This document shows, one piece after another, positions 9,345 through 15,684 of a stretch of 18,046 nt of DNA. This DNA is from Baffinella frigidus (Eukaryota; Cryptophyceae; Cryptomonadales; Baffinellaceae): positions 53,429 to 71,474 of the forward strand of contig MU646573.1 in NCBI GenBank assembly GCA_026770585.1, given 5' to 3'. The position numbers and the translations under genes were made by a program. The notes beneath the pieces were generated by a model that saw nothing but the letters and a program-made list of their open reading frames with translations, was not told the origin of the DNA and did no database searches. The number at the start of each line of letters is the position of its first letter. The first letter of the stretch is position 1.

Positions 9345-10362
9345 CTACCGTGCAACTTGAATGCACTGGAGCACCTTGACTTTGCCGACGGCGGCGGCAT
9401 GGAGGCCTGCAAGGTCCCCAGCCTCGACCTTCTCGCCCTTCTCCACTGCTCCGACGAGGAACTGCAGCTCCGAGGCCAGCTCGTCTGTTGCTTGCACGCT
9501 CTCCACCTGCCGGCCACGGGTTTAGGATTTGGGTGCAGGGTTCAGAGTTTAAAGTTTAGGGTTTAGGGTTAGTGTTTCGGGTTTCGGGTTTCGGGTTTCG
9601 GTTTTCGGTTTGAGAGTTTAGGGTTGAGGATTTCGGGTTTACAGTTTAGGGTTTAGGGTTTAGGGTTTAGGGTTTAGGGTTTGGGGTTCGGGGTCTCGGG
9701 TCCAGGGCGTCGGGTCGAGGGTTTAGGATTTCGTGTCTAGTGTCTGGGGTTCGCGGTTCCAGATTCGCAATGCGACCGGTGCTCACGAAATACAGCACAT
9801 GATGGGGGCGAAAGGCAGTAAGAGAGTCAGCTCTTCAGACTGGAGGGGCGGCAAGGTTCTCCTGCACCCAAAACCCGGGAATAAGGTTTACCGCAAGTCC
9901 GGCCCAGATTCCGGCATCGCTCCCAAGGAGGTTGTTCGGCGGCAGGTTCTTGGCTGCTTTCCGGAACATCAGTCCCATCGCATCCGGCGTAAACGGCGCC
10001 TTCGAGATGGTTGCCTGCGCCTCCTTCCACCCCGCCGGGTCCTTGAGCTGCGACGCCAGTGCCTCGAGAATTCCAAGCGCCTCCAAAAGCGTATCCTTGT
10101 CAGCGGGGTCCGCAGGGCCTGGGGGAAGTGGTGCCCGGACGGGCGTCGCGGAGACGGAGAAGGGGGAGGCGGCAAAAAACGCGAGGGAGGTGAACCGCGC
10201 GAGCGACTCCCGCCTGCTCCAGCTGGGTCTCGCCGCCGCGGAGGATGAGCACATGGTGACACTGGCTGAGCGCAGCTGGGGCGGGTTTGGCGCTCCCCCC
10301 AGAAAGGCGTGCACCGGCGCTGCAAGGCAAAGCCCTGCGAGCAGGATGGAGGTCGTCTTCAT
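9345..10362 (-). CDS. Thylakoid-lumen protein with three-part plastid leader, possibly PsbQ-like, 2 exons
   Basis: Exons 10362-9892 (157 codons) and 9506-9345 (53 codons plus stop) join in phase 0 across TTGCG|GTAAAC and GCCGGCAG|GTG, giving about 210 residues. Residues 1-19 form a signal peptide (MKTTSILLAGLCLAAPVHA) followed by Phe, the hallmark of import into red-lineage complex plastids. Residues 20-49 look like a transit peptide. Then RRESLARF and a hydrophobic stretch ending SVSA resemble a twin-Arg lumen signal. The mature part is all helical, with W.EAQATISKAPFTPDAMGLMFRKAAKNLPP and a second-exon helix DELASELQFLVGAVEKGEKV. This recalls PsbQ-type subunits of photosystem II, but that is a weak family guess. 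The start is the ATG at 10360-10362, since the upstream in-frame ATG would bury the signal peptide. Confidence 0.7.
9507..9891 (-). repeat. Intron of lumen-protein gene, filled with CCCTAAA repeat
   Basis: Most of this 385-base intron (about 9520-9745 on the plus strand) is degenerate TTTAGGG/TTTCGGG repeat. Read in the gene's direction it is C-rich and ends only some 15 bases before the acceptor GCCGGCAG, so it may serve as the pyrimidine tract. The unspliced frame would end at 9835 after 18 more codons. Confidence 0.7.
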
Positions 10363-10564
10363 GGCGCGGCGAACGGAAAGAAGGATCTGATCAGGATCTC
10401 TTGTTCGCGGCTTAGATGACAAAAGTTAAGGCAGGCGGCTGGCAAAAGTTCGGCAAAAGTTGACAGATTCACGGGTGAGTTGACTTAAGTTCAAAATCGC
10501 AAGGAGAGGCGAGGCGCCTTTCCTCCTGCTCTTTGGAGCGGCGTTTGGGGGCCCACGCCGCGCC
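10363..10564. promoter_or_regulatory. Divergent promoter region with three CAAAAGTT boxes
   Basis: This 202-base gap separates the minus-strand lumen-protein gene from the first plausible ATG of the plus-strand PDZ gene. It contains three copies of (A/G)CAAAAGTT at 10419-10427, 10442-10450 and 10453-10461, all in the same orientation. I see no TATA box. Regulation of both genes from here is an inference from the layout. Confidence 0.4.
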
Positions 10565-12687
10565 ATGTCGATGGACCATGAAACGGTACTGCCCGGCCGA
10601 AACTTTGTGCTGAAGAACCGCCATCTCGGCCCGATCTTCTTCGAGTTGCTGTGTTGAAAAGGGCCCTGTTCAACGTTGATCTTTTATTCTCTCTGACCCA
10701 GGTGTGCACGCTCATCGAGGACCTTGCTGCGGCAGCAAACCCGCGCTCAGGTAGCACCCAGCCCTCTCCCCAGTTTCGAGCACGCCGGGGCCACGATCCC
10801 CGCACACGCTGTGGAAGTGAGATGCGGAGGATAGAGGGCATTGATCACAAGACCAGCATTACCACGTACTGAGAACCCCGGTTGGGCTACTAGGATCTGT
10901 AAAGAGGATGGGGAGCAGTGCCGCTGTGATAAGTGACCGCTCCAATCTTCGAATTGCAGGGTCAATTCGCGGGACCTCGACCACCATCGGCGTGGTCCTC
11001 AACGGAACCGCCATCGATTTCATGGTCATCCCTCATCCGTTTCCAAAAAACTCCTTCCCGATTCTGCGAGAAGGTGTCGGTGTTGGAAAAAGATGAATCA
11101 TGGAAATGGAAAGGCCGGGTCTTGCGTACCGACGGAAAATGGTGCCTGCTGGACCAAAATGGTGACTGGAGGATTTTGCTGTCTCGCGGAGCAGATCCCC
11201 GGCAGTCCAGCGGACCAGGAGGACGCGCTGGAGAACAAGGACGTGATCCTCGCGGTCGACAACCATCCGGTGGATGCTAGCACCGTCAAGGTACACCCAC
11301 CAGCCCTCAGAAGTGAACCAAATCGCGATATGGAGAGTTGTGGGCAATTCCCCTGGATGGTAAATCCTGAGAATTTACCACCCAGGAGAAATCAACTTTT
11401 GCGATCGTTCGATTTGGTTCACTTCTGAGGGCTGGTGGACGCCCGTCACCTGTGGAGTGAAAAGGCCCGGTGTCGCACGCTGCCTGCGCTCATCTCCACA
11501 ATAGTATTGATCAATTGCTTTTGGTGCAACGAAATTTACCACACAAACGCTTTACTATTACTTTTATGAGCAAATCGTGTAGTAATTTTCGTTGCCAAAA
11601 GCAATTAATTAATACTTGTATGGAGATTAGAGCACTGTGTCGTGCCAGGTTTCTTGACTGCCGCCACGTAACCGAACCCTGAACCCTAAACCCTAAACCC
11701 TAGACCCTGAACAGGATTTCATCAAAGGGGCCGATCAGATCGGGAGCACCGTGAAGCTGTCCGTGGAGAAGGCCGAGGGGCGCGGGACGGTCGAGGTGGT
11801 GCTCAAGCGCGCGGCGCTCGCCTACGTCCACCACATGCAGGTCCACCAGCCCTCCCAAGTGGCTCAAATAGTGCCCTGGGAGGTAATCGATTTTACCTTG
11901 CATTGGGGTCGGATCCGACCCCGATGTCAAGGTACATCGACAATGCTCCAGAGCACTATTTGAGCCACCTCCAAGGGCTAGTGGGTTGTCCGCACGACCA
12001 CACCTGATCCAACGCATGCCGGTTGTCCACACCACAGCAGTCCACTGCACCACCACAGCAGAGAGACAGAGAGTGTCCAGGGACCAGGGGCCACGGCACC
12101 CTCAGGAAGCGGCAGCGCTGGCACTGTTTGGCATCAGAGAGAGAGAGTACAGGGACCAGGGGGGAAGGCACCCTCGGGGGGGAGGCAGCGCTGGCACTGT
12201 TTGGCATCAATGCGTGCTGCTGTTGTCCGCCGCAGCCTGCCACCCCTGTTTGGGCTCATACACCCTGAAAAAATACATCATACATCATATACCCTTAACA
12301 CATACATCATACATCATACACCCTTAACACATACATCATACATCATACACCCTTAACAAATACATCATGCATGGACGTGAGAGAGAGCCCCGCGCCCGTG
12401 GATGTTTGTTTCGAGCGGGGACTTGCTGGGGTGATGGAAACTGCCCATGCCAGAAGCTTCGAAGAAAACCGACGCCTTATCCACGTCAGATCCGACGTCG
12501 TCAACTTAAGCATTCAAGGGATTCCCCCCGAAAGATGTCAAAAGTGGAGGTCTCGAGCCCTCTGGCGTGGGCGTGACGCGGGGGCGTTGGTGTCCAGGTG
12601 TATCAAGAGCTGTTCGAGCAACTTCGCTCGGCCTCGCGTAAGGACCCGGAGGTGCGATCGCTTGTTGGATTTTCTATCCCGTTGTGA
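10565..12687 (+). CDS. PDZ-domain protein, about 6 exons
   Basis: Proposed exons: 10565-10585 (tentative start, MSMDHET), 10702-10750, 10960-11024, 11195-11290, 11715-11840 and 12598-12687 with stop TGA. All joins keep phase; acceptors are TCTCTGACCCAG, GAATTGCAG, CGGAGCAG, CTGAACAG and GTGTCCAG. The joined protein is about 148 residues. The middle is a PDZ domain: TTIGVVLNG (carboxylate-loop position), IPGSPADQEDALENKDVILA, VDNHPV, then DFIKGADQIGSTVKLSVEK and GTVEVVLKRA. PDZ domains bind C-terminal peptides of partners. The C-terminal YQELFEQLRSASRKDPEVRSLVGF is helical. No obvious targeting signal, but the first exon is uncertain. Three or more introns carry inverted-repeat elements that start at the donor. 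It is unusual in that one small domain is cut into four pieces. Confidence 0.6.
10751..10959 (+). mobile_element. PDZ intron with decayed introner ends
   Basis: The intron begins GTAGCACCCAGCCCTC, close to the GTACC.CCAGCCC start of the elements at 11291, 14688 and 15776. A weak complement, TTGGGCTACT, lies at about 10883-10892. The inverted repeat is largely eroded, so this looks like an older member of the same family. Confidence 0.4.
11291..11443 (+). mobile_element. Introner-like element at PDZ donor site
   Basis: The intron starts GTACACCCACCAGCCC. Arms 11297-11330 and 11405-11438 are complementary from CCACCAGCCCTCAGAAGTGA to its mirror ending GGGCTGGTGG. The splice donor AAG|GTAC is at the element's edge. 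The centre of about 70 bases also has a small inner pair (GGTAAATC.TGAGAATTTACC). Confidence 0.75.
11492..11627. mobile_element. Second palindromic element in the same PDZ intron
   Basis: ATCTCCACAATAGTATTGAT pairs with the right end at 11608-11627, then TTGCTTTTGG, CAACGAAATTTACCACAC pair inward around a CTTTACTATTACT loop. It is a sister of 1846-1977 and of a different family from the donor-linked element at 11291. Just behind it, 11673-11712, are CCCTGAACCCTAAACC repeats that run up to the acceptor CTGAACAG. Confidence 0.8.
11841..11990 (+). mobile_element. Introner-like element at PDZ donor site
   Basis: The intron starts GTCCACCAGCCCTCCC directly after exon end CACATGCAG. Arms 11843-11873 and 11954-11984 pair (CCAAGTGGCTCAAATAGTGC against its mirror). 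The centre holds GGGGTCGGATCCGACCCC, a perfect 18-bp palindrome. It shares arms and centre with the element at 14688-14830. Confidence 0.8.
11991..12597 (+). repeat. Rest of last PDZ intron: duplication and microsatellite
   Basis: A 60-base unit is tandemly duplicated at 12078-12136 and 12150-12209 (CAGGGACCAGGGG to CAGCGCTGGCACTGTTTGGC). From 12269 to 12370 follows an ATACATCAT-type microsatellite with CCCTTAACA spacers. From 12371 to 12597 I see no clear exon; several open frames there do not join in phase. Confidence 0.6.
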
Positions 12688-12713
12688 ATGTGGAAGTCGC
12701 ATTGGGGCACGCG

Positions 12714-12961
12714 TCGAGAGAGAGCGAGAGAGAGAAAGAGAGAGCGAGAGAGAAAGAGAGAGGGCGGGAGAGAGAGAGAGAGAGAGAGCGTGACTGAGCG
12801 AGCGAGAGAGAGAGAAAGGCAGAGAGAGAGAGAGAGAGAAAGAGAGAGGCAGGGACAGAGAGAGGAAGAGACAGAGAGAGAACGAGAGAGAGAGCGAGAG
12901 AGAGCGAGAGCGAGATAGAGAGAGAGCGCGCGAGAGAGAGAGAGCGAGAGAGCGAGAGAGT
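12714..12961. repeat. (GA)n microsatellite
   Basis: About 250 bases of GAGAGA with GAGC, GAAA and GGCA interruptions. Open frames on either strand that read as Arg-Glu or Ser-Leu repeats are simply translations of this tract. Confidence 0.95.
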
Positions 12962-12986
12962 GACGTGGGAGGGACCGGGGTGGCAG

Positions 12987-13513
12987 GCAGCAGAGCTGGT
13001 GCGGCGCGTGGGGGTCAAGGTCAAGGAAGTCGACGCCTACCACCGCCAGGTACCCACCAGCAACCCGTAGCAGCGTATAGCCTGGTCGGGTACTGCAGTA
13101 TTTTTCAGCCAAACTAAGGATATCTCCGTGAATCTCCCCGTCAGCAATTCCGAGGTCCGACGGCTACCACCGCCAGGTAGAGCGGTGTGCAGAGAAGTTG
13201 GCCGCCGAAATAATAAGAAATGGTCAACGTTGACGTTGTTGTAGAGCGTTTGCGGTAATTGTTGTCCGTTTTGAAAGTGCGATTTTCCGGTTTTACGGTT
13301 TTTTAAAATGTTGTAAAGGTCGTTGAATGTTTTAAATGGACACTTCTCTGGTACAAATGAATCGGGGGGGGGGGCAAATGAAAACCGGAAAACCGGAAAA
13401 TCGCACTTTCAAAACGGACAACAATTACCGCAAACGCTCTACCAGAACCGTGGCCAACTTCTCTGCACAGCGCTCTACCGCAGGTCAAGGAGGTCGACGC
13501 CTACCACCGCCAG
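12987..13513 (+). CDS. Gene fragment with duplicated mini-exon VKEVDAYHRQ
   Basis: The first exon-like piece, 12987-13049, encodes AAELVRRVGVKVKEVDAYHRQ and ends CAG|GTACCC. The second, 13484-13513, encodes VKEVDAYHRQ and lies between CTCTACCGCAG| and CAG|GTACCACAG. Two partial copies of the end (GCTACCACCGCCAG, GCCTACCACCGCCAG), each followed by GTA, lie at 13158-13176 and 13769-13785. All four keep the donor. I do not recognise a family; the peptide is a short amphipathic helix. This may be part of a larger gene, or remnants produced by repeated element insertion. No start or stop codon could be assigned. Confidence 0.35.
13050..13155 (+). repeat. Half copy of the element at 13786
   Basis: It begins GTACCCACCAGCAACCCGTA and runs to TCAGCAATTCCGAGGTCC, matching 13786-13893 with only a few differences. 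The right inverted arm is missing; the copy breaks off into the TACCACCGCCAG word and the next element. Confidence 0.75.
13177..13483 (+). mobile_element. Introner-like element carrying both splice sites
   Basis: The left end, GTAGAGCGGTGTGCAGAGAA at 13177, follows CCGCCAG directly; the right end, CTTCTCTGCACAGCGCTCTA plus CCGCAG, stops at 13483. After a gap, arms of about 60 bases pair again (GCGTTTGCGGTAATTGTTGT and on). So the inverted repeat starts with a GT donor and ends with an AG acceptor, and the flanks on both sides encode the same YHRQ/VKEVDAYHRQ peptide. Confidence 0.75.
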
Positions 13514-13542
13514 GTACCACAGTCGCTGCACCTACGAGTTTA

Positions 13543-13686
13543 TCTCAGAAAACGAGTTCTAAAACTCGTTTGCTTAAGTCAATTCCCCTACAAATTTGTC
13601 AACTTATGCGGAGAGTAAAGAATAAGTTGACGAATTTGTAGGGGAATTGACTTAAGAAAATGAGTTTTAGAACTCGTTTTCTGAGA
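13543..13686. mobile_element. Near-perfect 65-base-arm palindrome
   Basis: TCTCAGAAAACGAGTTCTAA at 13543 pairs with the end at 13686; the inner arm CAATTCCCCTACAAATT is also fully matched. Only about 13 central bases are unpaired. The very low number of mismatches suggests a young insertion or ongoing conversion. Confidence 0.85.
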
Positions 13687-13785
13687 AAAGAGCACACCCA
13701 CCAACGGGTACCGATGGAGCTGCACCAACATAAGATACCACGGTAGCTGCACCAACGAGTAGATACGCACGCCTACCACCGCCAG

Positions 13786-13999
13786 GTACCCACCAGCAAC
13801 CCGTAGCAGCGTATAACCTTGTCGGGTACTGCAGTAGTTTTCAGCCAAACCACGGATATCTCCTTGAATCTCCCCGTCAGCAATTCCGAGGTCCCTAGGG
13901 CCTCCTACCGTAGGGTCGTACGCATAAATCAAAAAAAGAATTCCATTCCCGGATTCTTGCAAGGACCCGGTGAAAGCTGCTACGGGTTGCTGGTGGACC
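13786..13999 (+). mobile_element. Introner-like element with intact arms
   Basis: It starts at the donor-like CAG|GTACCC. CCACCAGCAACCCGTAGCAG at 13791 pairs with its mirror ending at about 13996 (GGGTTGCTGGTGG). The sequence then reads ACCACAG, an acceptor-like end. The word CACAGTAGCTGCAC.AACGAGTAGATAC recurs at about 13510, 13738, 13997 and 14225. Confidence 0.65.
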
Positions 14000-14083
14000 A
14001 CAGTAGCTGCACACGTAGATACTCCCACCGTGCTTGCGTGCTTGCTTGCTGAAGAGCATCCCCCCGGGGCCCCGCTCGGGGGT

Positions 14084-14168
14084 GGAACAGCCCCGCCGGC
14101 AGGCTCGTGAACGCCCGCGTGACCGGTCACGCGGACGCCGAAGCCAACTGTCCGAGGTGACTGCCTTG
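14084..14168 (+). repeat. 85-bp exact duplicate, copy 1
   Basis: It is identical, base for base as far as I can read, to 16549-16633. It contains a perfect 20-bp palindrome at 14115-14134 (CCGCGTGACC plus complement). In one frame it reads EQPRRQARERPRDRSRGR and ends CTGTCCGAG|GTGACT, a good donor. The flanks of the two copies are unrelated. Confidence 0.8.
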
Positions 14169-14253
14169 GCGTGTCCCACCACCCTACCACTTCCAGGAGC
14201 CGCAGGCGCTGCTCACGTAGATACCACAGCAGCTGCACCAACGAGTAGATACC

Positions 14254-14431
14254 CACACGAGGCTATCCATACGAACAGAAAAAAAGGACATTTTAACATT
14301 TGTGGGGCAATGATCACGTTTCCGCCCGCTCAGCGGGCGGAAACGTGATCAAATACTGACTTTTGACGTGTTTCCTGGGCAATAATCCAATAATTAACTT
14401 GTGAATCTGTTCGCATGGATAGCCTCGTGTG
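14254..14431. mobile_element. Nested inverted-repeat element
   Basis: Outer arms are CACACGAGGCTATCCATACG at 14254 and its mirror ending at 14431, with one mismatch. At the centre, 14311-14351 is a hairpin with a 20-bp perfect stem and one-base loop (TGATCACGTTTCCGCCCGCT). The DNA between is AT-rich and unpaired, the same architecture as 8648-8875. Confidence 0.85.
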
Positions 14432-14494
14432 GACGCCCGCAGCACAGCCTGCATCGTGGCGGTCCTTTTCCCCTCGTTGCCAGGGGTCCGATGG

Positions 14495-14645
14495 CGTGGG
14501 TGATCCCTGCCGGGGACGGAGCGCTGACAGGGCGAAGCCAGATCTTTCTATAGGAGGGCGCGGCGGGGCGAAGCCAGATCTTTCTATAGTTGTTACCAAA
14601 GATGCGATTTCTCCTGAATTAAATCCCTCAAGTTTGGTGTGGCGG
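14495..14645. repeat. Direct repeats with GATCCCTGCCGG word
   Basis: GGGCGAAGCCAGATCTTTCTATAG occurs at about 14533 and 14563, and in diverged form at 15312. The word GATCCCT(G/A)CCGG recurs at about 14501, 14853, 14999, 15274 and 15625, each time next to a palindromic element. A further stretch, GATTTCTCCTGAATTAAATC, is repeated at about 14605 and 15352. No gene recognised. Confidence 0.65.
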
Positions 14646-14687
14646 GTGGTGCAGGACCTTTGACAGGGGCGATGGCTGGCATGGACC

Positions 14688-14830
14688 GTACCACTAGCCC
14701 ATGGAGGTGGCTCAAACAGTGCTCTGGGGCATTTCCGATTCACCTTGGATCGGGGTCGGATCCGACCCCGATCCAAGGTCAAATCGAAGACCTTCCAGGG
14801 CACTATTTGAGCCACTTGGGAGGGCCGAGT
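14688..14830 (+). mobile_element. Introner-like element, GTACC.CTAGCCC family
   Basis: It starts GTACCACTAGCCCATGG; arms GGAGGTGGCTCAAACAGTGC and the mirror near 14790-14822 pair. The centre, 14743-14778, is a perfect 36-bp palindrome (CCTTGGATCGGGGTCGGA plus complement). It is a sister of 11841-11990 in the PDZ gene. No exon is evident at its edges. Confidence 0.75.
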
Positions 14831-14860
14831 GCGTGGCAGGCCGTAGCAGGCGATCCCTGC

Positions 14861-15277
14861 CGGACGAGTATTCAAGTTGGATACGATCGTGCAACGAAAA
14901 TTACCACCTCGGTTGTTTTTACTATTACTTGTTTTGAACAATTGCGTAGTAATTTTCGTTGCCATAACACATTCAACCTGAATACTCGGCGGGATTCGAT
15001 CCCTACCGGACGAGTATTCAAGTTGAATACGAACGTGCAACGAAAATTACCTCCTCAGTTGTTTTTACTATTACTTGTATTGACTCGTTGCCAGAACGTA
15101 TTCAACCTGAATTCTTAGATCTCATCCTGGGTAGTATTTCTGAGAAATACGATCCTGGCAACGAAAATTACTACACACCGGACATTTTCAGTCACGTCCG
15201 TGTAGTAATTTTCGTTGCAAATCGAATCGGAGATCCCCGAAATAGTATTTCTCAGAAATACTCGCCGGGATGAGATC
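14861..15277. mobile_element. Three head-to-tail palindromes with a shared core
   Basis: Element a, 14861-14990: outer arm GACGAGTATTCAAGTTG. Element b, 15009-15115: same outer arm, right half shortened so that the inner core is lost on that side. Element c, 15118-15277: outer arms GATCTCATCC and GGATGAGATC plus AGTATTTCTGAGAAATAC. All contain CAACGAAAATTAC, and a and c also contain the mirror GTAGTAATTTTCGTTGC. a and b share the loop TTTTTACTATTACTTGT. Confidence 0.75.
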
Positions 15278-15453
15278 CCTGCCGGGGCCGGTGGGCTGAC
15301 AACGCTCAGCGGGGCGAAGCCAGACCTTTCCATATGTTTTAGCAAAGATGCTATTTCTCCCGAATTAAATCTCAAGTTTGGTTGGGCAGGTGGAGCAGGC
15401 TGGTGGACCTTCAACGGGGGCGATGACTGTCATCGCCCCTGTCGCACGGACCG

Positions 15454-15622
15454 TAGTACACTCGGAGTCAGAACATTTCGCCTAAGTCAACCCCCCCTGA
15501 AAGCCAGCGCCTTAAGTCAAATGCCGTCCATAGTGGCCAGGTCCATCTAAACGAAAACAGGAGAAAGTTGACTTAGGTGAGCTGGTTGACTTAGCTGAAA
15601 TCGTGTCGCTCGGAGTGTAGTA
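15454..15622. mobile_element. Inverted-repeat element
   Basis: TAGTACACTCGGAG at 15454 pairs with CTCGGAGTGTAGTA ending at 15622, and CGCCTAAGTCAACC with GGTTGACTTAGCTG further in. A 10-bp hairpin (GGGGCGATGA, loop CTG) at 15417-15439 lies just before it. Confidence 0.65.
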
Positions 15623-15684
15623 GGCGATCCCTGCCGGGGACCGACGGCTGACAAGGCTGACAAGGCGTGGCGGGGGGGTCGCAG

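Noticed and set aside
12269-12370. CRISPR-like array (regular ATACATCAT spacing)
   Set aside because: Units are about 9-27 bases without distinct spacers and lie in a spliceosomal intron of a eukaryote; a microsatellite.
12603-13112. Ser-Leu-rich minus-strand frame and Arg-Glu-rich plus-strand frame
   Set aside because: These are translations of the (GA)n microsatellite.
13588-14256. 222-codon open frame on minus strand
   Set aside because: It crosses palindromes, an introner and the 85-bp duplicate; repeated YSLVQL segments come from DNA repeats rather than protein constraint.
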